Shown here in pieces: positions 6,086 to 12,441 of a DNA stretch of 15,409 nt (position 1 is its first letter; the number at the start of each line of letters is the position of its first letter). The notes below the pieces were generated by a model that was not told where the DNA came from, did no database searches, and worked only from the letters and a program-made list of their open reading frames with translations. Location of the stretch: contig DIVG01000041.1 in the NCBI GenBank assembly GCA_002422425.1, positions 61,931-77,339 of the forward strand, given 5' to 3'. The translations under genes and the position numbers were made by a program. The DNA is from Akkermansiaceae bacterium UBA6138 (lineage in GTDB: Bacteria > Verrucomicrobiota > Verrucomicrobiia > Verrucomicrobiales > DEV007).

Positions 6086-6583
6086 ATGTCTCTCGCCGTC
6101 CCGTCAGAACTCGAAAAAGAGATCGATGACCGCATCACCCATTACCCGGTGAGCAAGCGGTCCGCGGTCCTCCCGGTGCTTCATCTCCTGCAGCACCACT
6201 TCGGTTATCTCTCCGACGAAGCCGTCGAGTGGACTGCCGCCAAGCTTGAGCTCGAGCCGATCAAGGTCCTCGAAGTGGTGACCTTTTACCCCGGCTTCCG
6301 TCAGGAGGCTCCCGGCAAATATCACATCCGCGTCTGCCGCACTCTCAGCTGCGCGATGGCCGGCAGCTACGAGCTGATGGACTCGCTCTGCGAAAAAACC
6401 GGCATCGACCGCTCCGGCGTGACCCACCACCACCCCATCGCGGTGAGCGCTGACGGCAAATTCAGCATCGAGTTCGCCGAGTGCCTCGCGAGCTGCGGCT
6501 TCGGCCCCGTTTGCATGGTCAATGATGATTTCCACGAGGCGGTCACCGATATCGACGGACTCCTCGGCCAATACTCCAAGTGA
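6086..6583 (+). CDS. nuoE: NADH-quinone oxidoreductase subunit E (24-kDa type, 2Fe-2S)
   Basis: The 165-residue thioredoxin-like ferredoxin carries the N1a [2Fe-2S] cluster of the NADH dehydrogenase module. An N-terminal helical region (1-60) is followed by the conserved VLEVVTFYPGFR (61-72). The four ligands follow the family pattern C-x4-C and C-x3-C: C84 and C89 in VCRTLSC, and C133 and C137 in ECLASCGFGP. C143 is an additional conserved-looking cysteine near the cluster. Length is normal. The leader between nuoD and nuoE is an almost pure C/A tract with no Shine-Dalgarno sequence. The stop TGA (6581-6583) overlaps the ATG of nuoF by one base, so the two genes are probably translationally coupled, in keeping with their products forming a tight NuoE-NuoF pair. 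Confidence 0.98.
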   Translation: MSLAVPSELEKEIDDRITHYPVSKRSAVLPVLHLLQHHFGYLSDEAVEWTAAKLELEPIKVLEVVTFYPGFRQEAPGKYHIRVCRTLSCAMAGSYELMDSLCEKTGIDRSGVTHHHPIAVSADGKFSIEFAECLASCGFGPVCMVNDDFHEAVTDIDGLLGQYSK

Positions 6584-7977
6584 TGAGCGGAATTTCCTAC
6601 AAAAGCGGCCGCGTGCCGCACGCCAAAGAGCACCGGGTCGTCTTCCGGAACATTGACCGTGAAGGCTGGGACACCTCCATCGCGACCTACCTGAGCGAAG
6701 GCGGTTATGAGCAGCTGAAAAAAGCGCTCGCCCTTCCCAAGCAGGAGATTATCGACGAAGTCAAAAAAGCCGGTCTGCGCGGACGCGGCGGCGCCGGTTT
6801 CCCCTGCGGGGTCAAGTGGGGCTTCATCCCGCCGACCAACACGAAACCGGTCTACCTTATCTGCAACGCCGACGAGTCCGAGCCCGGCACTTTCAAGGAC
6901 CGCTACATTCTCCATCAGGACCCCCATCAGCTCATCGAAGGCATGGCCATCGCCTGCTTCGCGGTCGGAGCAAGCCTCTCCTACATCTACATCCGCGAGG
7001 AATTCCCCGAAGCGGCGAAAATTGTCGAAAAGGCCATCGCTGAAGCGCACGAGAAAGGCTTTCTAGGCAAAAACATTCAGGGATCGGGATTCGATCTCGA
7101 GATCTACGTCCACCGCGGCGCCGGCGCCTACATCTGCGGGGAGGAAACCGGTCTGATCGAGTCGCTCGAGGGCAAGCGTCCCTACCCACGCATCAAGCCT
7201 CCCTATTTCCCCGCAGCGATGGGCCTCTACCTTTGCCCGACCATCGTGAACAACGTCGAGACGCTCTGCCATGTGAAGCACATCCTCGAGATCGGGGCTG
7301 ACGCCTGGTCGAAGACCGGCACGCCGAACAACACCGGCACCCGCATCCTTTGCGTGAGCGGCGACGTGCAGAAGCCCGGCTACTTTGAAGTTGAAGTCGG
7401 CAAGGTCACGATGGGCGAAGTCATCAACGACCTGTGCGGCGGTCTCAAACCCGGTCGCGAACTCAAGGCGGTCATTCCCGGCGGCTCCTCGGCCAAGGTC
7501 CTGCGCGCCGATGAGGTCTTCACGGTGGGACGCGGCGACGACGCCCGTCAACTCACGATCTGGGATATCCCGATGGACTTTGACACCCTCGCCGCCTGCG
7601 GTTCGATGGCCGGCTCGGGCGGGGTCATCGTCATTGACGACAGCCGCTCGATCAGCTGGGTCCTGAACAACATCAACAATTTCTACGCCCACGAATCCTG
7701 CGGTCAGTGCACGCCCTGCCGCGAAGGATCGCTCTGGATGAAAAAGATCACCGACCGCGTCGTTGCTGGCAAAGCCTCGCCGAGCGACATCGACACCCTC
7801 TACGGCGTCGCCAAGAACATCGACGGCCGCACCATCTGCGCTTTCGGGGAAGCCTGCTCGTGGCCGACCGAGAGTTTTGTCGAAAAATTCCGCGACGAAC
7901 TGGTCTCCGACACCCGACCCGAACTGGAAGGAGCCATCGTCAACGCCGAAACCCTGACCGCCGCCGCCGGCCTTTGA
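6583..7977 (+). CDS. nuoF: NADH-quinone oxidoreductase subunit F (51-kDa type, FMN and NADH binding)
   Basis: NuoF binds NADH and FMN and passes electrons to cluster N3; it is the entry point of complex I. The 464-residue product (from 6583) has the glycine-rich GLRGRGGAGFPCGVKW (64-79), the FMN/NADH motif NADESEPGTFKDR (95-107) and GEETGLIESLEGKRPYPR (186-203). The N3 [4Fe-4S] ligands are HESCGQCTPCREG with C373, C376 and C379, plus C419 in TICAFGEAC. All are present. I chose the ATG at 6583-6585, which overlaps the nuoE stop as TGATG. A GTG one codon upstream (6580) would add only one Met. There is no Shine-Dalgarno sequence, so translation probably depends on coupling with nuoE. nuoG follows after 9 bp. 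Confidence 0.98.
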   Translation: MSGISYKSGRVPHAKEHRVVFRNIDREGWDTSIATYLSEGGYEQLKKALALPKQEIIDEVKKAGLRGRGGAGFPCGVKWGFIPPTNTKPVYLICNADESEPGTFKDRYILHQDPHQLIEGMAIACFAVGASLSYIYIREEFPEAAKIVEKAIAEAHEKGFLGKNIQGSGFDLEIYVHRGAGAYICGEETGLIESLEGKRPYPRIKPPYFPAAMGLYLCPTIVNNVETLCHVKHILEIGADAWSKTGTPNNTGTRILCVSGDVQKPGYFEVEVGKVTMGEVINDLCGGLKPGRELKAVIPGGSSAKVLRADEVFTVGRGDDARQLTIWDIPMDFDTLAACGSMAGSGGVIVIDDSRSISWVLNNINNFYAHESCGQCTPCREGSLWMKKITDRVVAGKASPSDIDTLYGVAKNIDGRTICAFGEACSWPTESFVEKFRDELVSDTRPELEGAIVNAETLTAAAGL

Positions 7978-7986
7978 GATCCTGAG

Positions 7987-9699
7987 ATGAGCGAAATAAA
8001 AACAGATCTCGTTGACGTCCAGATCGACGGCGCGTGGCATCAGTTCCCCAAGGGAATGCGAATGATCGAAGCCTGCCGTCAGGCCGGTGTCGAAGTCCCG
8101 CACTATTGCTATCACCCCAAACTGACCTCGCCCGGCAACTGCCGCATGTGCCTCGTCGAAATGGGCATGCCACCGCGCCCCGCGCCCGGTGCCGATGCGC
8201 CCGCTCCCGACGAAAACGGCCACCTCCCCATCGCCTGGATGCCACGTCCCGTGATCGCCTGCGCGAACACGATCGGCCCTAACATGGGCATACGCACGAC
8301 CGGCCCGCTCACCGAAGAATGCCGCAAGGGCGTCATGGAGCTGCTCCTCGCAAACCACCCTCTCGACTGCCCCATCTGCGATCAGGCGGGCGAATGCAGC
8401 CTGCAGGAGTTCAGCGTCGAACACGGCAAAGGCGAGTCCCGCTTCCGCGAGCGGAAGGTGAAAAAGCCGAAGAACGTCGCCGTCGGTCCCCGCATCCGCC
8501 TCGACGACGAGCGCTGCATCATGTGCAGCCGTTGCATCCGCTTCACCGACGAGATCGCCGATGACCCAGTTCTCGGGTTCACCGATCGTGGCAGCCACAC
8601 CGTCCTGACCGTTTACCCCGGACGTGAACTGGCGAACAACTATTCTCTTAATACGGTTGATATCTGCCCCGTCGGCGCGCTCACCTCGAACGACTTCCGC
8701 TTCCAGATGCGCGTCTGGTTCATGCGCGAGACGAACACGATCGACACCAACTGCGCGACCGGTTGCAACATCACCGTCTTCGCCCGCGAGAATAAGATCT
8801 ACCGCATCACGCCGCGTCAGAACAATGACGTCAACTCGGACTGGATGCCCGATTCGCACCGCCTCAATTTCCATTGGATCGAGAGCGAGTCCCGCCTCAC
8901 CGATCCGCTCGTGAAAGACGGTGACCACCACCGCCTCGCGAGCTGGAGCGAAGCCCTCGCGACCGCCGCCGACAAACTCTCCGCCCTCGACGGCAGCGAG
9001 ATCGCCGTGATCGCCTCGGCGCGGATGACGAACGAGGAACTCCTCATCGTGAATCGCCTCGTCAAGCACCTCAAGGCCGGTCATGTCGATACCGTCGCCC
9101 GCGTCGGCGAAGCTGATGGCTACCTCATCTCCGCCGACCGCAACCCGAACACGAACGGCGTGAAGCTCGTCCTCGGACTCGAAAATCCCGGTTCACAGAA
9201 CGAGGCGATCAAGGCTGGCATCGAACAGGGACGCATCAAGGCCGTCATCGCCCTGCAGGAAAACCTCGTCGATGACGCCGGCTTCACCCCCGAACTCCTC
9301 GGCAAGCTCGACTTCCTCCTTTCCACCTATCCGCTCGCCAACGCGACCGCCGATGCGAGCGACGTCGTCCTCCCCGGCGCCTCCTGGGCCGAGAAATCGG
9401 GGACAATGATCAACGCAACCGGTCGCCTCCAGCGTCTCAACAAAGCCGTCGACGCGCCCGGACAAACTCTTGAGCCCTGGGAGATCGTCCGCGATCTCAT
9501 TCAGGCCACGGGCGGCGGCAACGGCATCTACGCGGTGACCGATCTCTTCAAACAACTCGCCGCCGACGTGAGCGAATTCTCCGGCCTGACCTGGGGGCAG
9601 ATCGGGGATCTCGGTGTGCCGCTCATCGAGACCGGTGTCACCATCCCGCTCCTCGAGCGTGAAAAACAACGCATCGCCTCGGGCCTCATCGTCGGCTGA
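7987..9699 (+). CDS. nuoG: NADH-quinone oxidoreductase subunit G (75-kDa type), short form without N7
   Basis: NuoG carries the Fe-S wire from NuoF towards NuoI. The N-terminal ferredoxin domain has [2Fe-2S] N1b ligands C41, C52, C55 and C92. N5 is held by H124-x3-C128-x2-C131-x5-C137 (HPLDCPICDQAGEC). N4 is held by C177, C180, C183 and C227. The following molybdopterin-type domain (about 250-570) has no cofactor residues expected for activity. At the N7 site only C256 and C260 remain (DTNCATGC): the first Cys is D253 and the distal Cys is missing, so N7 cannot form. With 570 residues it is clearly shorter than the commonly seen 680-900, the C-terminal domain being condensed. It ends cleanly with a TGA and shows no frameshift. 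It is followed by the 216-bp repeat-bearing gap before nuoH, the only sizeable gap in the operon. Confidence 0.96.
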   Translation: MSEIKTDLVDVQIDGAWHQFPKGMRMIEACRQAGVEVPHYCYHPKLTSPGNCRMCLVEMGMPPRPAPGADAPAPDENGHLPIAWMPRPVIACANTIGPNMGIRTTGPLTEECRKGVMELLLANHPLDCPICDQAGECSLQEFSVEHGKGESRFRERKVKKPKNVAVGPRIRLDDERCIMCSRCIRFTDEIADDPVLGFTDRGSHTVLTVYPGRELANNYSLNTVDICPVGALTSNDFRFQMRVWFMRETNTIDTNCATGCNITVFARENKIYRITPRQNNDVNSDWMPDSHRLNFHWIESESRLTDPLVKDGDHHRLASWSEALATAADKLSALDGSEIAVIASARMTNEELLIVNRLVKHLKAGHVDTVARVGEADGYLISADRNPNTNGVKLVLGLENPGSQNEAIKAGIEQGRIKAVIALQENLVDDAGFTPELLGKLDFLLSTYPLANATADASDVVLPGASWAEKSGTMINATGRLQRLNKAVDAPGQTLEPWEIVRDLIQATGGGNGIYAVTDLFKQLAADVSEFSGLTWGQIGDLGVPLIETGVTIPLLEREKQRIASGLIVG

Positions 9700-9746
9700 A
9701 AACTGTTTTGTCATTCATGATCCTTCTTCAACATCGTCTCCTGCAG

Positions 9747-9873
9747 TATCATGGGCTTCCAGCCCATGGGCCGTGTGGAAATGATCGGGGTCCGGCGGAG
9801 GTCCTCTCGCGATTTCAACCGGCGTCGGCGCCCCTGCATCACGCCACAGAACATGGGCTGGAAGCCCATGCTA
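9747..9873. repeat. REPIN-like inverted palindromic repeat pair between nuoG and nuoH
   Basis: CATGGGCTTCCAGCCCATG (9750-9768) and its exact reverse complement CATGGGCTGGAAGCCCATG (9852-9870) face each other across 83 bp. Each 19-mer is itself a hairpin (8-bp stem CATGGGCT/AGCCCATG, 3-nt loop). The pairing continues imperfectly inwards (C-GTG-G, TGAT, GGGG, CCG-CG against their complements) and outwards (GTA/TAC), so the whole element can fold as one long imperfect hairpin. This is the architecture of REP doublets (REPINs), which RAYT-type transposases mobilise. Similar ATGGGCTTCCAGCCCAT repeats are, from memory, common in planctomycete and verrucomicrobial genomes. No transposase is in the window. 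It lies in the 9700-9915 gap, where I see no gene. Confidence 0.75.
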
Positions 9874-9915
9874 CATTCACTTCTTCCCACAGCCGCAAGC
9901 GTTCTTTCTGACCAC

Positions 9916-10995
9916 ATGGATTGGCATCTCATTATCGCAGCCGTCATCAAGATCGTGGTCTTTGTGTTCCTCGTGACACTGCCCATGGTCGCCATGTCGG
10001 TATGGGCGGAACGCCGCGTCAGCGCCGCGATCCAGGACCGCGTCGGCCCGAACCGGGTCGGTCCCTTCGGTCTGCTCCAGGCCGTCGCCGACGGGATCAA
10101 GTTCCTCCTCAAAGAGGACTTCACGCCCGCCCACGTGAACAAATTCTACTTCTGGCTGGCTCCCGCCCTCACGATGGTGCCCGCCCTCCTCACCTGCGCC
10201 GTGATTCCCTTCGGGAGCCGCCTTTTCGATGAGAAAATGGTCATTGCCGATCTCGACGTCGGTCCGCTCTTTGTCTTCGCGATTGCCTCACTGAGCGTTT
10301 ACGGAATCGTCCTCGCGGGCTGGTCCTCAAATTCAAAATACTCCTTCCTCGGCGGGGTGCGCTCGACCAGTCAGATGATCTCCTACGAGATCTCCCTCGG
10401 ACTTTCCATCGTCCCCCTCATCATGATTTACGGCGAGCTGAATCTCGGCCGCATCGTGCAGGAGCAGGCCCTGAACGGATGGGCGCTCCTCCCGCTCTGG
10501 GGTGAAGGCCTGAGCGTGAAGGGATTCATCCTCGCCGTTCCGATCTTCATCTCTTTCATCATCTTCATGACCTCGATGTTCGCGGAGACGAACCGTCTCC
10601 CCTTCGATCTGCCCGAATGTGAGACCGAGCTCGTTGCCGGTTACCACACCGAGTACAGCTCGATGAAGTTCGCCCTTTTCTTCCTCGGTGAATACGCCGC
10701 CATGATCATCGGTTCCGGCCTCGCCGTGACCCTCTTCCTCGGCGGCTGGAGCCTTCCCTTCGGCTGGCTTGCGCCCGAGTCCGTCGATGCCGCCGTCCCG
10801 TGGTGGCACGGTCTCATTCATATCGGGGTCTACTTCACGAAAGTAATCGCCCTGATCATCTTTTTCATCGTGATCCGCTGGACCCTTCCCCGCTTCCGCT
10901 ATGACCAGCTCATGCGCCTCGGCTGGGTCTTCTTCTTCGAAATCGCTCTCGCCAACGTGGTCATTACCGCCATCCTCCTCGCGATCTTTAAGTAA
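9916..10995 (+). CDS. nuoH: NADH-quinone oxidoreductase subunit H (ND1 type)
   Basis: NuoH is the ND1-type membrane subunit that anchors the peripheral arm and forms the entrance of the quinone channel. The 359-residue product is about eight membrane helices. Conserved loops are WAERRVSAAIQDRVGPNRVG (30-49) followed by PFGLLQ, AETNRLPFDLPECETELVAG (223-242) with the acidic residues E224, D231, E234, E236 and E238 that couple quinone chemistry to pumping, YHTEYSSMKFALFFLGEY after it, and RWTLPRFRYDQLMRLGW near the C-terminus. I place the start at the ATG at 9916 (MDWHLIIAAVIK). The frame stays open back to an ATG at 9751, but those 55 residues are encoded by the REPIN-like repeat and are Arg-rich and unlike any NuoH. 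No Shine-Dalgarno sequence precedes 9916. nuoI follows after 20 bp. Confidence 0.97.
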   Translation: MDWHLIIAAVIKIVVFVFLVTLPMVAMSVWAERRVSAAIQDRVGPNRVGPFGLLQAVADGIKFLLKEDFTPAHVNKFYFWLAPALTMVPALLTCAVIPFGSRLFDEKMVIADLDVGPLFVFAIASLSVYGIVLAGWSSNSKYSFLGGVRSTSQMISYEISLGLSIVPLIMIYGELNLGRIVQEQALNGWALLPLWGEGLSVKGFILAVPIFISFIIFMTSMFAETNRLPFDLPECETELVAGYHTEYSSMKFALFFLGEYAAMIIGSGLAVTLFLGGWSLPFGWLAPESVDAAVPWWHGLIHIGVYFTKVIALIIFFIVIRWTLPRFRYDQLMRLGWVFFFEIALANVVITAILLAIFK

Positions 10996-11015
10996 ACCTC
11001 TCTCCCTTTCAAACC

Positions 11016-11546
11016 ATGGCCATCATCGTCCAACGTCCAAAACTGAAGTGGTGGGAACACCTCTACCTTCCCGGGATCATCACCGGGATGCGGGTGACGC
11101 TCGGCCACTTCTTCAGCATTCTTTCGGGCCGCACGAAGGTCACGATGCAGTACCCCGAGGAAAAGTGGGACAGCCATCTGCCCGAACACTACCGCGGCGC
11201 CCCCGCCCTCGTTACCGACGAGCACGGCCGCGAGCGGTGCGTCGCCTGTCAGCTCTGTGAATTCATCTGTCCTCCGCGCGCCATCACGATCAAGCCCGAG
11301 GAAATCCCTAGCGATGACAAGTGGGCCAAAGTCGAAAAACGCCCCCGCGCTTTCGACATCGACATGATCCGCTGCATCTACTGCGGCCTCTGCGAAGAAG
11401 TCTGTCCCGAACAGGCCATCTTCCTTCGCAAAGACTATGCCATCACCGGCACCAGCCGGGCCGAGATGGTGCACGACAAGACCCGACTGTATGAAATCGG
11501 CGGCGTCCGCGAAGGGCTTGTGAATAAGTGGAACGAATTGAAGTAA
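11016..11546 (+). CDS. nuoI: NADH-quinone oxidoreductase subunit I (23-kDa type, 2x[4Fe-4S])
   Basis: The 176-residue product carries clusters N6a and N6b, linking the NuoG wire to N2 in NuoB. An amphipathic N-terminal region (KWWEHLYLPGIITGMRVTL, 11-29) lies along the membrane surface next to NuoH. Two ferredoxin motifs follow: C75-x2-C78-x2-C81-x3-C85 (CVACQLCEFICPP) and C120-x2-C123-x2-C126-x3-C130 (CIYCGLCEEVCPEQA). All eight ligands are present, and the spacing between motifs is normal for the family. Length is typical. The upstream sequence is pyrimidine-rich, with no Shine-Dalgarno sequence. It is separated from nuoJ by only 4 bp, consistent with one transcript. Confidence 0.98.
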   Translation: MAIIVQRPKLKWWEHLYLPGIITGMRVTLGHFFSILSGRTKVTMQYPEEKWDSHLPEHYRGAPALVTDEHGRERCVACQLCEFICPPRAITIKPEEIPSDDKWAKVEKRPRAFDIDMIRCIYCGLCEEVCPEQAIFLRKDYAITGTSRAEMVHDKTRLYEIGGVREGLVNKWNELK

Positions 11547-11550
11547 TCCC

Positions 11551-12060
11551 ATGACTTTCCTCTTCTACCTTTTCTCGGCGCTGGCCCTCATGGGCGGAAT
11601 CGGTGTGGTCGTGAACCGCAATCCGGTTTCAGCGGCGTTTTCGATGGTCATTTCGTTTCTCGGCCTCGCCGCGCTTTTCATCCAGCTCGATGCCTTTCTT
11701 GTCGGCATCCTTCAGATTCTGGTCTATGCCGGGGCGATCATGGTCCTCTTCCTTTTCATCATCATGCTCCTCGATGTGCGGGAGGAGGAAAAACGCCGCC
11801 GCCCCCTCGTGAATATCATCGGCGCCGGCGGAGTTACGCTCGGCTTCATCGCCCTCGTCATCTCAGTGCTCTCGCGCAGCGACGTCGGAAAAGCCACCAT
11901 TCCCGCGCTCACCGAAGTCGAGGGTCCCGGCACCTCGGATGTGCATCAGATCGGCGAACTCCTTTTCAGCACCTACTGGTTCCCCGTCCAGATCGTGGGA
12001 GTCCTCCTCCTCGTCGCCACCGTCGGGGTGGTGGTCTTGAGCAAGAAGGAGCTGAAGTGA
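11551..12060 (+). CDS. nuoJ: NADH-quinone oxidoreductase subunit J (ND6 type)
   Basis: NuoJ is the ND6-type membrane subunit linking the quinone-side helices to the antiporter-like chain. The 169 residues contain five hydrophobic segments (about 1-20, 28-48, 52-75, 89-109 and 143-164). The third is the conserved ILQILVYAGAIMVLFLFIIM (53-72), which includes the pi-bulge helix region of ND6, followed by a charged DVREEEKRRR loop. The loop before the last helix (residues 110-140) is polar and resembles other bacterial NuoJ. It starts 4 bp after nuoI and ends with SKKELK. The gap to nuoK is 30 bp, C/T-rich and without a visible signal. Confidence 0.96.
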   Translation: MTFLFYLFSALALMGGIGVVVNRNPVSAAFSMVISFLGLAALFIQLDAFLVGILQILVYAGAIMVLFLFIIMLLDVREEEKRRRPLVNIIGAGGVTLGFIALVISVLSRSDVGKATIPALTEVEGPGTSDVHQIGELLFSTYWFPVQIVGVLLLVATVGVVVLSKKELK

Positions 12061-12090
12061 CCGCCGACCGCCCCTTTTGACTGTAACCTT

Positions 12091-12417
12091 ATGGAAACCG
12101 CTTTAACTCTGAACCACTTTCTCTTCGTGAGTGGTGTCCTCTTCGCGATCGGGCTCGCGGGTGTGCTCGTGCGGCGCAATCTCATTATCATCTTCATGTG
12201 CCTCGAGCTCATGCTCGCAGCGGCCAACCTCACCCTCGTCGCTTTCTCCCGCTTCAATGTGCAGGACGGACAGCCGAACTACGACGGACAGGTCCTCCTC
12301 TTTTTTATCATCACAGTGGCGGCGGCGGAGGTTGCTGTCGGTCTCGCCATCATCGTCGCGCTTTTCCGCACCAAGGAGACGACAGACGTGACGAAGGTGA
12401 ACTCGATGAAATACTGA
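12091..12417 (+). CDS. nuoK: NADH-quinone oxidoreductase subunit K (ND4L type)
   Basis: The 108-residue product has three membrane helices. The two membrane-embedded glutamates needed for proton transfer are present: E39 in MCLELMLAAANL and E80 in TVAAAEVAVGLAIIVALFR. These correspond to E36 and E72 of E. coli NuoK. The N-terminus is slightly longer (METALTLNHF) than in E. coli, and the C-terminus has a short polar tail. The position between nuoJ and nuoL is the canonical order. The ATG at 12091 follows a C-rich spacer without a Shine-Dalgarno sequence. Confidence 0.98.
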   Translation: METALTLNHFLFVSGVLFAIGLAGVLVRRNLIIIFMCLELMLAAANLTLVAFSRFNVQDGQPNYDGQVLLFFIITVAAAEVAVGLAIIVALFRTKETTDVTKVNSMKY

Positions 12418-12441
12418 TCTTTACGGCGAACGATTTATTCC

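Noticed and set aside
6580..6582. GTG start for nuoF one codon upstream of the ATG at 6583
   Set aside because: It adds a single residue. The ATG overlapping the nuoE stop as TGATG is the usual coupling arrangement, although the GTG cannot be excluded.
7063..9084. 673-codon open frame on the minus strand opposite nuoF and nuoG
   Set aside because: It lies entirely antisense to two certain genes. Its composition (Gly, Val, Asp, Ala) is what the reverse complement of GC-rich codons gives, and no family motif is seen.
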